The notes beneath the pieces were generated by a model. It ran no database searches. It saw only the letters and a program-made list of their open reading frames with translations, and was not told the origin of the DNA. A stretch of 11,260 nt of DNA from assembly GCA_964480275.1 (NCBI GenBank), contig CAYZOC010000033.1, forward strand, positions 1 to 11,260, given 5' to 3'. A program made the position numbers and the translations under genes. Below are positions 1-8,193 of the stretch, piece by piece. Positions within the stretch are counted from its first letter, which is position 1, and each line of letters opens with the position of its first letter. Source of the DNA: DATESG01 sp964480275 (GTDB lineage Bacteria; Bacillota_I; Bacilli_A; RFN20; CAG-826).

Positions 1-69
1 ATCACAATAAACTACGGAGTCAATAAAAACAACTTCTTTAGATGTTTCCACATTGGGCAAAAAGTAAAA
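1..69. other. Left-edge sequence, unassigned
   Basis: This edge stretch lies beyond the terminator of the sigma/anti-sigma operon. The plus-strand frame starting at base 1 is open for 30 codons to a TAA at 91-93, and one minus-strand frame is open to the edge. The plus frame runs through the terminator hairpin and neither frame resembles a protein I know. It could be the end of a neighbouring gene or plain intergenic DNA; I cannot decide from this window. Confidence 0.3.
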
Positions 70-110
70 AAGAAGTATTTAACCCTGATTTAAGAGGTTA
101 GATACTTCTT
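66..110 (-). terminator. Rho-independent terminator of the sigma/anti-sigma operon
   Basis: On the minus strand a long hairpin pairs bases 96-110 with 70-84: GAAGTAT with ATACTTC plus TAACC with GGTTA, separated by one mismatch. The loop is 85-95. A run of U residues (complement of the A-run 66-71) follows directly. It lies about 70 bases past the stop of the putative anti-sigma gene and has the classic intrinsic terminator form. Confidence 0.88.
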
Positions 111-176
111 CTATTATTATATGAATGGTTTTGTTAAGCCGTTTTTAAAGAAAGCAATACGATGTTTTCAACGTGT

Positions 177-1217
177 CTAGAATGTATAAATATAGTCATC
201 ATCTTCTTTGCTAATAATAATAAATTGTCCTTTATACTCGACAATATAATTATAATCTTCGAGATAAACAACAAATTCATAATCATCTTCAATAAGTTTG
301 ACATCGACTTTTGTATAACGTCGTTCACTGATCCCATGTCTAAATGTTTCAATTTCAATTTCAAAATTTGTATCGCCAAATTCGACCAGCTTATATTTAA
401 ATTTTTGAATTTGTCCTTGGTTTTCACTTTCAATTTCTAAATAATTTTCATCAGAATATTCAATTTTCAATTTAAAATCTTGTTCGTCGTCCTCAAGATC
501 GATTTCAGTTTCGCCCTCATAATAATAATGATTCCCACTGATGATGATTTCGCCTTCGATTTCTGTTTCTTGTTCTTCTTCATCTTCTTCAAAATCAACA
601 TTGGCAATTATTTGTGTGTGTTCATTAATAATATATTGATGGTTGTACTCACCAAATTCCCCAACAAAAACTCCCTCATTACGTTGGTAGGAAAAATTAT
701 CATCGATTTGGTAAAAGTCATCAATGAGCGGCATTGCCTGATCAAGAACACTGCTAATTTCATCAATTGAAACATCACTATTATTGCCACCTTGTCCTTT
801 ATAACTCATAAGTGTTAAATCAACATTATTATCAGGAACATAAGCAGTAGCGGTAAGTGAGAGGAAAACAAATTCATCTTCTTTAGTCTCAACAATCCGC
901 GATGGTTCTAATTCTAAACTTGTTGGTGGGACTTCACTAGTGGAAATAATTTGCGAGCCACTATCACTCGTGGAAGTGATTGGTGGAACGACAACGTCAC
1001 GATTAAGATAAACAAAGATACCAATTACTAAGCTCGTCGTCACAAAAGAAAGTGCGACTTTAAAACTAGGAAATGCATAGAAAGGACGTTTGACCTTTTG
1101 ACTAGCTTTTTCACGTTCAAAACGCGCTAGAATTTGTCTAGAACTAAGTTTAATATCTTTTTTTTCAACATTATCTTTGATGATTTTGACAATTTTATCT
1201 TCATCATTAATGTTCAT
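177..1217 (-). CDS. Single-pass membrane protein, probable anti-sigma factor
   Basis: This 346-residue protein is probably the cognate anti-sigma factor of the ECF sigma factor encoded just upstream. Residues 1-50 form a charged cytoplasmic part, 53-72 a single membrane helix (SFKVALSFVTTSLVIGIFVY), and the rest a Ser/Thr/Pro linker and a large extracytoplasmic domain. That domain is very acidic, with an Asp/Glu cluster at about 208-243 and beta-rich hydrophobic/charged alternation to the C-terminus. No zinc anti-sigma motif (HxxxCxxC) is present. The start is supported by AAAGGA at 1228-1233, ten bases before the ATG. The gene overlaps the sigma gene by 11 bases, which suggests translational coupling. 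The role is inferred from position, topology and overlap; I do not recognise the outer domain, so the anti-sigma call is moderate. Confidence 0.75.
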   Translation of the reverse strand: MNINDEDKIVKIIKDNVEKKDIKLSSRQILARFEREKASQKVKRPFYAFPSFKVALSFVTTSLVIGIFVYLNRDVVVPPITSTSDSGSQIISTSEVPPTSLELEPSRIVETKEDEFVFLSLTATAYVPDNNVDLTLMSYKGQGGNNSDVSIDEISSVLDQAMPLIDDFYQIDDNFSYQRNEGVFVGEFGEYNHQYIINEHTQIIANVDFEEDEEEQETEIEGEIIISGNHYYYEGETEIDLEDDEQDFKLKIEYSDENYLEIESENQGQIQKFKYKLVEFGDTNFEIEIETFRHGISERRYTKVDVKLIEDDYEFVVYLEDYNYIVEYKGQFIIISKEDDDYIYTF

Positions 1218-1752
1218 AATCCGCTAGTCCTTTCTGTAATTTCTTTATTGCGTTACTGTACGACCATGTAACTGATCCAAGAGGTTTTTTTAAGTGTTCG
1301 GCGATTTCTTTGTGTGAGAATTCACTAAGAACATAAAGTACAACGATTTGGTATTCATCTTCACTCAACAGTTTTTGCATCTTTTCAAGTAAACGATCAC
1401 TATCATCAAACTTTTCCTCAACACTAGCGCCGATTTCTAATTCATTAGTGTAATCATCAATACTAGACACACGGTTTTCTTTTTTAAAATAATCTAGTGC
1501 AAGGTTGCGCCCGCTGACGAGTAAATATCCTAAAGGGTTTCTGCCGTTTTTTACCTTGGGGAGATTGTGAAGAAACTTTATAAAGGTTTCCTCCAGTAAT
1601 TCTTCGGCGAGATCTTCATTTTTTACTAACCCTAGTAGCGAATAATAAAGCGGGCGCTTGGTCGTCTCATAAAATTCGTCAAACACTTCCATATCTCCGT
1701 CTTTAAGACGCTTTAGGAGTGTGACTAGGCGGGCAATTTCAATACTCGTCAT
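1207..1752 (-). CDS. ECF (sigma-70 family) RNA polymerase sigma factor
   Basis: This 181-residue protein has the two-domain build of an ECF sigma factor. Region 2 spans about residues 18-95, including the AEELLEETFIKFLHNL stretch (core and -10 contact, regions 2.1-2.3) and YLLVSGRNLALDYFKKENR (2.4). A short acidic linker follows, then region 4 at about 124-176 with a helix-turn-helix around FSHKEIAEHLKKPLGSV for the -35 element. The length is normal for ECF factors and region 3 is absent. The start is fixed by a strong GTGAGGGGGG ribosome binding site shortly before the ATG. Its last codons overlap the start of the downstream membrane protein, the usual sigma/anti-sigma layout. It should redirect RNA polymerase in response to an envelope signal; the signal and target genes cannot be read here, and I found no convincing ECF-type autoregulated promoter upstream. 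Confidence 0.92.
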   Translation of the reverse strand: MTSIEIARLVTLLKRLKDGDMEVFDEFYETTKRPLYYSLLGLVKNEDLAEELLEETFIKFLHNLPKVKNGRNPLGYLLVSGRNLALDYFKKENRVSSIDDYTNELEIGASVEEKFDDSDRLLEKMQKLLSEDEYQIVVLYVLSEFSHKEIAEHLKKPLGSVTWSYSNAIKKLQKGLADYEH

Positions 1753-1783
1753 ATGCCCCCCTCACTATTAATACGATTTTGCG

Positions 1784-1799
1784 TTCCACTTTATTGGAA
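1784..1799. promoter_or_regulatory. Inverted repeat upstream of the ECF sigma gene
   Basis: TTCCA at 1784-1788 and TGGAA at 1795-1799 form a perfect five-base inverted repeat with a six-base spacer, about 32 bases before the sigma start codon. It could be a small operator or a leader hairpin. No clear -35/-10 pair could be placed around it, so its function is open. Confidence 0.3.
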
Positions 1800-1860
1800 T
1801 TATTTTTTCTCATTTTTATTTTTCTCACAATTAGTTTAGCAAAATAATAATTAATTGCTA

Positions 1861-1886
1861 AAAGAAAAACCTTCGTTAAGAAGGTT
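1861..1886 (-). terminator. Intrinsic terminator overlapping the end of the PEP-synthase-like gene
   Basis: On the minus strand, bases 1886-1880 pair with 1874-1868 (AACCTTC/GAAGGTT, seven base pairs, loop of five), followed by UUUUUCUUU from 1869-1861. The TAA stop codon of the gene (1878-1876) lies in the loop, so the hairpin includes the last codons. It separates this operon from the sigma operon downstream. Confidence 0.82.
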
Positions 1887-4263
1887 GTCCCTCAATAATT
1901 GTAATCGTTCCCTTGTCAGCATCAAGGGCGACAAGATCGCCGGTTTTGATCTTTCTTGTAACTAAAGTAACGTTTGACACTAGTGGAAGTGAATATTCCC
2001 GGGCGACAACCGCCCCATGAGAGAGCGCGCTTCCTACTTCAGTAATTAGTCCACCAATAATTGCATAATAGGGTGACCAGCCAATATCGGTATAGCCGGC
2101 AACCATAATTTCACTAGGTTGGAGTAGTTTGGCATCTGCTAGTGTAAGGACAACACGGGCCTTACCTAAAACTTTACCTCGCGATAAGGTTGTGCCTTTT
2201 AGCGTTTCCCCAACAACAAGATTAGAGACATCCATCTCTAATGGTTGAGGCTTGCCCTGATAGACATGATTAAATTTTAATAGTTCTTGTTCCTTGAATA
2301 ATCTCCGCCGGGAAATCGCCTTTTTGACCAGACTATTTTTCTTAGCAAAAATTAGCTCACCTAATTCTTCATGAGTAAGAAAATAAATTAAATCTTGATC
2401 TGGGAGTAAATTAGCCGCGACTAATTTAGAAGCAAGTTCACGATAGGCAATTTTAAAGCGGTCGCTAGCAAGGACAAGCCTTGACTTCGAATATTCACGA
2501 TTACGACAGCCTGCTCGGGCCGCCTTAATTAAATAATTCAATCCCCGTCTTTTCATTCCCTTGTAGCCGTTTAGAAGCTGATTAATATTTGCTTGTAAGT
2601 TGGAAGCTTCTTTAGTCTTGATTGGGCCGATTTGTTGTAAAACAACCTGAATGTTTTCCATCAATGAAAGACGGTCATCTTTCCAGGCCGGACTTCTTAG
2701 TTCCGCTTCCTTCACGGCCCGATGTCCGTGTTTTCGCAAAAAGTTTTCGTATAACTCCTTAACCTCATCATCACTTTGTTCAAAAAACTCTAAAAGCTTT
2801 TCCTTGCTGTAATAGATGATTTCTGGACAAGCTTTTTTACTTGCCGTAGCAATTAAACGAAGCGATTTAAGAATGTCGGCACTTTCAATATCATCAATCT
2901 CCTCGAGAACACCAGCAATTAATGCTTTGATTTCATCATGGTCGTGATGATCTTTTTTTAGAATTGTAAAGATTGCACTGCTCATCGCTCCTGAATGACT
3001 AGATGTCACATAATGATTGAGCATCACGCGATTTAAAACATTGATTTTATCATCAATTTCCTCATATAAATCACTATAACTAGCATGTAAATCAAACGAT
3101 AAATTACGGGCATCATGGTCAATCTTTACCCGCGCCTTTTTGTTAGAGAGGACAAAACTTCCATAACGGAAGAAGTTATATGTTCGTTTAAACAAATTAA
3201 TTTTAGGAAATGGTCCATCATGTTGCTCGGCAATTGGTTGCCCACATATACCAATATCAATTGATTCGCGGTCGGTAAGAATTAAGGCATGGGGAATATG
3301 ATATAAATAGCGCATGTTAAAAAATAAATGTCCCTGGTAATTACTAACACAAAAATTAGCAGGAATATCTTCTACTTTTTTAGTAACACCAACGAAAGTT
3401 AACATTTTCCTTAAGCCATGGTCAATTGAATAGACAATCGTTGAAATTGTAAGTGGTGTAATCGCCCCTGGAAGCATTTCGCCAACATTATGATTTGTCA
3501 GCGTATCATTACTCGTGTGATGAGTCGAGTCTAATTCATCAATTGTAACTTCTTCGCGCGTCGTAATTGGCCGTGCTTGCAGCCAAACAAGAACACCATT
3601 ACGGTCAATCGCCCATTCTAAATCTAGCGGTAATTCCCATTTATTTTCTGCATTAAGCGTCCCTTCAAATATTTCTTTAAGATGTTGATCCGCAAGGAAT
3701 TCATTGCTAAATTCTGGATCGACACGAGAAATTCGATATGAAAAGGCTTGTTTGAGGCCGGAAACAAGCTGTTCGCCCAAACCCTCAACTGCTTCAATCA
3801 CAACTTGATCGTGGCGAGTAAGGGGGTCGATTGAGAAGGCGACACCCGCAAAAGAGGCATCAATCATTTCTTGGATCACAATTGCCATTTTGCTTTTTTC
3901 TTGGCCGGCGAAAAGTCGATATTCTTCAACATTCTCACTATCTAGCGAGGCTAAACACCCTTTGATAGCGGCAATAAAACTCTGTTCGTCACTAACATTT
4001 AAATAACTTTGATATTGACCGGCACTTGAAAACTCCGCGCCATCCTCGCGGGTTGCACTTGAACGAACAGCGACATTTTTAAGTTCTGAAGCCTGCCAAA
4101 AGTTTTTTAAGCTATCAATATCTTGATCATTATTTATGTCAAAGACAACAAAGCCTTTGGGAGTTTTAAATCCATGCTTTTCTAAATAATATAAGCCCCT
4201 TGCCTTACCACCTAGTTGGTCAATAAACTCTAAGGGGACGTCATTCAGCCAAAATATTTGCAT
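1876..4263 (-). CDS. PEP synthase / rifampicin phosphotransferase-like enzyme
   Basis: This 795-residue protein has the full layout of a dikinase-type phosphotransferase. An N-terminal ATP-grasp domain spans about residues 1-235, with GGKARGLYYL (18-27), VAVRSSATREDGAEFS (64-79) and LEWA...LQARPIT (215-234). A helical middle carries NVGEMLPGAITPL (259-271) and HGHRAVKEAELRSPAW (512-527). A C-terminal swivelling phosphohistidine domain runs from about 685 to 792, with the expected catalytic His749 in ALSHGAVVAREYSLPLV. The family moves the ATP beta-phosphate through this His to pyruvate or, in rifampicin phosphotransferases, to the antibiotic. The PEP/pyruvate-binding TIM barrel of true PEP synthase is absent, which favours the Rph/YvkC-like group with a small-molecule acceptor. 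The ATG follows the upstream AttH-like gene by nine bases, and its AAGGGG ribosome site overlaps that gene's last codons. The substrate is unknown. Confidence 0.9.
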   Translation of the reverse strand: MQIFWLNDVPLEFIDQLGGKARGLYYLEKHGFKTPKGFVVFDINNDQDIDSLKNFWQASELKNVAVRSSATREDGAEFSSAGQYQSYLNVSDEQSFIAAIKGCLASLDSENVEEYRLFAGQEKSKMAIVIQEMIDASFAGVAFSIDPLTRHDQVVIEAVEGLGEQLVSGLKQAFSYRISRVDPEFSNEFLADQHLKEIFEGTLNAENKWELPLDLEWAIDRNGVLVWLQARPITTREEVTIDELDSTHHTSNDTLTNHNVGEMLPGAITPLTISTIVYSIDHGLRKMLTFVGVTKKVEDIPANFCVSNYQGHLFFNMRYLYHIPHALILTDRESIDIGICGQPIAEQHDGPFPKINLFKRTYNFFRYGSFVLSNKKARVKIDHDARNLSFDLHASYSDLYEEIDDKINVLNRVMLNHYVTSSHSGAMSSAIFTILKKDHHDHDEIKALIAGVLEEIDDIESADILKSLRLIATASKKACPEIIYYSKEKLLEFFEQSDDEVKELYENFLRKHGHRAVKEAELRSPAWKDDRLSLMENIQVVLQQIGPIKTKEASNLQANINQLLNGYKGMKRRGLNYLIKAARAGCRNREYSKSRLVLASDRFKIAYRELASKLVAANLLPDQDLIYFLTHEELGELIFAKKNSLVKKAISRRRLFKEQELLKFNHVYQGKPQPLEMDVSNLVVGETLKGTTLSRGKVLGKARVVLTLADAKLLQPSEIMVAGYTDIGWSPYYAIIGGLITEVGSALSHGAVVAREYSLPLVSNVTLVTRKIKTGDLVALDADKGTITIIEGQPS

Positions 4264-4272
4264 ACTTTACTA

Positions 4273-5328
4273 TTACCCCTTATTCCAGCGTGTCTCATCT
4301 TCATTAAAACCAAACTCGATGATCCCCCGGGCTTTACGCTTATTTATGTCAAAACTTCCTATTCCTTCAAAAAGGACATATTTTCCCTCATTGAAAACGA
4401 AGGGGATAATTACTTCCACTTCGGCTTTAACATCAAAGATGAGTCCGTTTTGTAGTTCAACATGATAGGAAAATTTATCAGGAACAAAGCCATTATTAGG
4501 AATACGGGCCATGTTTGTTTTCTTGGATATTTGCTGGACGCGATTATCTTTTTCATAGTATCCAGTTACAAGCTGAGACATATGAGGATAACTGACACGA
4601 TTGAGATTAAGCGCCTCACCTTCGCGGATAAGAGCCATCAGCCAAATATGCCGATCCATATAGTCCCAATCACGCCGCCCAAATGAATGATCTCGCATTG
4701 CATTGGCCTTAAAGGAGTGATCTCTTCCATCAATTTTTATTGTTGCCTCAATTACACCCTGTTGTTCGATATGTGTTTGTTGATTGAGTTTCGAATCATT
4801 TTTAAAGCGTCGATTCCATTTTTCTTTGGCTAAAGCATCGGCAAGCAGTTCGCGATCAAGATGATAGGCAAAATCAAACATCGCGGAATTTGCCCTAAAT
4901 GTCCCTTCAGCTTCAACATCAACTTCTTGATCACTAAACGAAGCAAGTCGAGTTTCATCAGTTCTCATCTTCACTAATTTGCCACGAAAGTTAAATTTCC
5001 ATTCTCTTCCTGCTTCAACTAGGCTAAGACTTAAGCCTGAAGGATTTCCGTTAGTATAACTAGAAATTTTATTGGCATAAGTACCATCTTTTGTATGATA
5101 GACAAACCACATTTCATGAAAACCTTCGCCCCGTAGTGCCTGACGAAAAAGTAGTGATTCACCCCCAAGATTATGAGCGGAAAAATAATAACTATTGATA
5201 TCAAAACGAGTCGCATCATTGGCGAGCGTGTGATTTTCATATTTAACTAAGTCAAAGGGCTGTTCACGATTTTTTCTTTTTAAAGCCGCGAGCATAATTT
5301 TCTTCTTAATTGAGTGTTTAATGCCCAT
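4273..5328 (-). CDS. AttH/CrtC-like (lipocalin-type) protein of unknown function
   Basis: This 351-residue soluble protein has no signal peptide or membrane helix. It is rich in beta-strand patterns and carries the motif NAMRDHSFGRRDWDYMDRHIW in its middle. That resembles the G-x-RDHSWG-x-RDW signature of AttH/hydroxyneurosporene-synthase (CrtC)-like double-lipocalin proteins and related uncharacterised families such as DUF7064 (recalled, not searched). Such proteins tend to handle hydrophobic small molecules. The start has AAAGGAG at 5336-5342 and an extended -10 promoter just upstream. It is the first gene of an operon with the PEP-synthase-like gene, so the two probably act on the same compound. 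Family placement is moderate and function is unknown. Confidence 0.75.
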   Translation of the reverse strand: MGIKHSIKKKIMLAALKRKNREQPFDLVKYENHTLANDATRFDINSYYFSAHNLGGESLLFRQALRGEGFHEMWFVYHTKDGTYANKISSYTNGNPSGLSLSLVEAGREWKFNFRGKLVKMRTDETRLASFSDQEVDVEAEGTFRANSAMFDFAYHLDRELLADALAKEKWNRRFKNDSKLNQQTHIEQQGVIEATIKIDGRDHSFKANAMRDHSFGRRDWDYMDRHIWLMALIREGEALNLNRVSYPHMSQLVTGYYEKDNRVQQISKKTNMARIPNNGFVPDKFSYHVELQNGLIFDVKAEVEVIIPFVFNEGKYVLFEGIGSFDINKRKARGIIEFGFNEDETRWNKG

Positions 5329-5357
5329 AAAGAATCTCCTTTAGTCGATTAGTCTTT

Positions 5358-5366
5358 ATTATATCA
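5358..5366 (-). promoter_or_regulatory. Extended -10 sigma-A promoter of the AttH-like/PEP-synthase-like operon
   Basis: The minus strand reads TGATATAAT (5366-5358), a perfect TATAAT with the TGn extension. No good -35 hexamer lies 17 bases upstream, as is common for extended -10 promoters. The ribosome binding site follows about 16 bases downstream. Confidence 0.65.
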
Positions 5367-5389
5367 TAATAAACCTGTGTTTTTCCGAT

Positions 5390-5423
5390 AAAAAAAGGGT
5401 GATATTACTAGGAAAATCACCCC
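5390..5423 (-). terminator. Intrinsic terminator of the cation exchanger gene
   Basis: On the minus strand, GGGTGAT (5422-5416) pairs with ATCACCC (5403-5397) across a 12-base loop, followed by a U-run from the A-tract 5391-5396. It lies about 23 bases past the exchanger stop codon. Confidence 0.85.
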
Positions 5424-5445
5424 TAAAATTTACTATGGTTTTGTA

Positions 5446-6465
5446 TTACAAAACGGTGCGTAAAATTACATAAGTCATATAGCTTATAAAAATAGATAAG
5501 AGAATGATGCCATCAATTTTTGTTAACTTCTTTTTTAAAATAAGTAGCGCTGCTACCAGTGTAATAGCAAGCATGATAATCATGTCGACAATAATGATAT
5601 CACTAACACCAAGCGGGATTATTAATCCACTTATACCAAGAATAAAGAGCATGTTAAGAATGTTAGAGCCAAGAATATTTCCTAAGACAATTCCATTTTC
5701 TCCCTTTTTAGCTGCGGCAAGCGATGTCGCTAGTTCTGGTAAGGAAGTACCAATTGCCACAACACTGACACCAACAAGGGTCGTCGCCATCACAGGATCT
5801 AAGCCAAAGCCGGTCGCCATTTTTTCCGCAATATATACGGCTGGTTGCGTTACTAACTCGGCACCTAGAGCAATACCAAGTCCCCCTAATACTAGAAAAA
5901 CTATCGTCCAAACGCTAAAAGGTTTGTCACTAACTTCGGGAACAATCGCCACAACTGAGGGATCGTCTTCATTACCAGCATTATTTTTAGTTGAACGCAC
6001 GAGAATGAATATATAAGCAATTAGAAGCAGAATAAATATAAGTGCTTCCCACCAGACAATTGCCTTATCAACTTGGAAGAAAAAGGCGATGATAAATAGG
6101 AGGAAAGAGACAGCAACTAACATTGGTAGATCACGTTTAATGAGATTTTTTTGAACAAAAATCGGACTCATCAGCGCACTGATGCCTAAGATTAGCGTCA
6201 AGTTTGAAATATTAGATCCGACAACATTGCTAAGTGCAAGGTCAGCAGTAGATCCAACTGTCCCGGCTGATTTAAGAGCGGACGAAAGACTAACCGCAAA
6301 CTCTGGAAGCGAAGTGCCAAGCGCAACAATAGTAAGACCAATAATTAATGGGGATATTTTAAGTTTTCGGGCGATCACACTTGCAGCATCGACAAAAAAA
6401 TCAGCTGATTTAATTAATAAAAATACACCAACCGCAAATACTAATACACGCCACACTATGTCCAT
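5446..6465 (-). CDS. Na+/Ca2+ exchanger (CaCA) family antiporter, YrbG-like
   Basis: This 339-residue integral membrane protein shows the two inverted alpha-repeats that define the CaCA superfamily: GLTIVALGTSLPEF...NVVGSNISN (about residues 43-88) and GVSVVAIGTSLPEL...GNILGSNILN (232-271). The Glu of each GTSLPE and the Asn of each GSN are the ion-binding positions known for the family, and all are intact. About ten hydrophobic segments are split into two halves by a charged cytoplasmic loop at about 159-183. I start it at 6465, where GGGGAGGT sits six bases before the ATG; the frame is open upstream to another ATG at 6522, but that adds a polar stretch without a clear ribosome site. It should exchange Na+ (or H+) for Ca2+ across the membrane. 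It appears to be monocistronic, with its own promoter and terminator. Confidence 0.93.
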   Translation of the reverse strand: MDIVWRVLVFAVGVFLLIKSADFFVDAASVIARKLKISPLIIGLTIVALGTSLPEFAVSLSSALKSAGTVGSTADLALSNVVGSNISNLTLILGISALMSPIFVQKNLIKRDLPMLVAVSFLLFIIAFFFQVDKAIVWWEALIFILLLIAYIFILVRSTKNNAGNEDDPSVVAIVPEVSDKPFSVWTIVFLVLGGLGIALGAELVTQPAVYIAEKMATGFGLDPVMATTLVGVSVVAIGTSLPELATSLAAAKKGENGIVLGNILGSNILNMLFILGISGLIIPLGVSDIIIVDMIIMLAITLVAALLILKKKLTKIDGIILLSIFISYMTYVILRTVL

Positions 6466-6513
6466 AGAATACCTCCCCGGTAAACAAAAGAACGCCGATT
6501 GACATTCCTCGTT

Positions 6514-6519
6514 ATTATA
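6514..6519 (-). promoter_or_regulatory. Probable -10 element for the exchanger gene
   Basis: A perfect TATAAT on the minus strand lies about 50 bases before the preferred start and overlaps the would-be extra N-terminal codons, which argues against the longer start. No good -35 is visible at the usual spacing. Confidence 0.45.
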
Positions 6520-6600
6520 CAATAATTTTATGTTTTTACTAGTAAATTAATTGTTTTAGTTGTGTTTTCATCCTCGTTAGCACTCGGCTAAAACAAAAAT

Positions 6601-6629
6601 AAAAAAAACTCCCATCATTTGATAGGAGT
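6601..6629 (-). terminator. Intrinsic terminator of the ahpCF operon
   Basis: On the minus strand ACTCCTATC (6629-6621) pairs with GATGGGAGT (6616-6608), fully paired with one G-U wobble and a four-base loop. A run of eight U follows (A-tract 6601-6608). It lies 17 bases past the ahpF stop. Confidence 0.9.
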
Positions 6630-6645
6630 ATATATTATTTTTAGT

Positions 6646-8181
6646 CTATTTACTGTTTCTTACAAGATAATCAAAGGCACTTAAAGCTGCACTAGCGCCA
6701 CTTCCCATGGCGACAATTATTTGCTTGTAAGGCGTGGTTGCGCAGTCTCCTGCAGCATAGACACCTTCCATACTCGTTGCCCCACGACTATCTATCACGA
6801 TTTCACCAAAGCGATTGCGTTCAAGACTATCACCAACATAGCTAGTATTAGGCGCAAGCCCAATTTGGACAAAAATTCCTTGAAGTTCAATAGTTTTAGC
6901 CTCATCGCTATCACGATCCTTGAAGGAAATAGATTCGACTCGTTCTTTACCATTGATACTTGTGGTAGCTACATTTTTATAAACATCAACATTAGGCAAA
7001 CTGTAGAGCTTATTTTGTAGTACTTGATCGGCCTTAAGTTCGGGCATGAATTCCAGCACTGTTACATGGTTTGTAATTCCGGCTAGATCAATAGCTGCTT
7101 CAATTCCAGAGTTTCCTCCACCAATTACGGCAACATTTTTGCCCTTGAAGAGTGGACCATCACAGTGTGGACAATAAGCAACGCCCTTGTTTTGCAACTC
7201 GATTTCTCCAGGCGCACCAGTATTACGCCATTTGGCACCAGTTGCTAAAATTAGTGTTTTAGTTTTAAGAACGATGCCACTTTCCAGTGTGACATGAATT
7301 AGATCATATCGGGCAATGGCCGTAACTTTTTCTTTTTTAATAATATCAACATCATATTCGCGGCAGTGGGCTTCAAGATTTTCAGCAAGTTTACTTCCTT
7401 CGGTATGAAGTGTACCAATGACATTTTCAATGGCAACTGTGTCAAGAATTTGCCCACCAAAACGCTCAGCAATAAGACCAACACGAATACCCTTACGCGC
7501 GCCATAGACGGCCGCACTTGTACCGGCGGGACCACCACCAACGACTAACATATCGTATAGAGGTTTATTTGCAAGCTCATCCATCTTGGCATCAGCACCC
7601 AATTTATCAAGTATTTCATCTAGACTATGACGACCACCACCAAAGAATTCATCATTAAGATAAATCGCCGGGACGCCCATAATATTTTTTTCATCAACTT
7701 CGGCTTGGAATACACTTCCATCAACAAAATTATGGGTGATATTAGGGTTAACGACGGCAAATAGGTTTAAGGCTTGGACGACATCTGGACAGTTATGACA
7801 TGTAAGACTTACATATGTCGTAAAATTTAATGGCCCTTTTAATTTTTTAATTTGTCCTAAAATTTTATCTTCAACTTTAGGAGCACGGCCACTTACTTGT
7901 AATAAGGCTAAAACTAATGAAGTAAACTCATGACCTAGAGGGGCCCCCGCAAAAGTGATGCGTGGTTTTTCACCAATACGGCTAAGAGTAAAACTTGGGG
8001 TTCTTGTTAACACTGCTTCTTTAAGCAAAATTCGTTTAGAAAATCCTTGTAGTTCGAAAAGCATTTCTTTCAAAGTCTTGGAATGTTCATCATCCGCGAC
8101 TGAATAAGTGATTTCTAGATCGTTTTCTAAAAGCGCTAAATATTGTTCTAACTGTGTTCTTAAATTTTCATCAAAAATCAT
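6646..8181 (-). CDS. ahpF: Alkyl hydroperoxide reductase subunit F (NADH:peroxiredoxin reductase)
   Basis: This flavoprotein passes electrons from NADH through FAD and two disulfides to AhpC. It has 511 residues, close to the usual AhpF length. The N-terminal tandem thioredoxin-fold domain (about 1-200) carries the CHNC redox centre at 128-131 and the cis-Pro motif GVPAIYLN. The thioredoxin-reductase-like part follows: FAD-binding VVGGGPAG (213-220), the second redox centre CPHC (337-340), NAD-binding VIGGGNSG (352-359) and the C-terminal FAD motif GVYAAGDCAT (473-482). All redox cysteines are present. It lies 12 bases downstream of ahpC; its weak TAAGG ribosome site overlaps the ahpC stop codon, so translational coupling with ahpC is likely. 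The operon ends in a strong terminator. Confidence 0.96.
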   Translation of the reverse strand: MIFDENLRTQLEQYLALLENDLEITYSVADDEHSKTLKEMLFELQGFSKRILLKEAVLTRTPSFTLSRIGEKPRITFAGAPLGHEFTSLVLALLQVSGRAPKVEDKILGQIKKLKGPLNFTTYVSLTCHNCPDVVQALNLFAVVNPNITHNFVDGSVFQAEVDEKNIMGVPAIYLNDEFFGGGRHSLDEILDKLGADAKMDELANKPLYDMLVVGGGPAGTSAAVYGARKGIRVGLIAERFGGQILDTVAIENVIGTLHTEGSKLAENLEAHCREYDVDIIKKEKVTAIARYDLIHVTLESGIVLKTKTLILATGAKWRNTGAPGEIELQNKGVAYCPHCDGPLFKGKNVAVIGGGNSGIEAAIDLAGITNHVTVLEFMPELKADQVLQNKLYSLPNVDVYKNVATTSINGKERVESISFKDRDSDEAKTIELQGIFVQIGLAPNTSYVGDSLERNRFGEIVIDSRGATSMEGVYAAGDCATTPYKQIIVAMGSGASAALSAFDYLVRNSK

Positions 8182-8193
8182 AATGAGAAAACC

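Noticed and set aside
162..440. Plus-strand open frame of 92 codons
   Set aside because: It is antisense to the coding region of the membrane protein, has low-complexity content, and lacks a ribosome site.
1771..1799. ECF-type autoregulated promoter (GGAAC with CGTA) before the sigma gene
   Set aside because: The two elements are only seven bases apart instead of about 16, so they cannot form one promoter.
1876..4263. Calling this gene ppsA (true PEP synthase) or a proven rifampicin-resistance gene
   Set aside because: The PEP/pyruvate-binding barrel is missing, so PEP synthase is unlikely, and nothing in the sequence identifies rifampicin as the substrate.
5504..6016. 170-codon open frame on the plus strand
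   Set aside because: It lies entirely antisense to the exchanger gene, whose family motifs are clear, and its own translation shows no domain-like pattern or good ribosome site.
6466..6522. Longer N-terminus for the exchanger starting at 6522
   Set aside because: The added residues are polar and unlike the family, a -10 element lies within them, and a strong ribosome site precedes the start at 6465.
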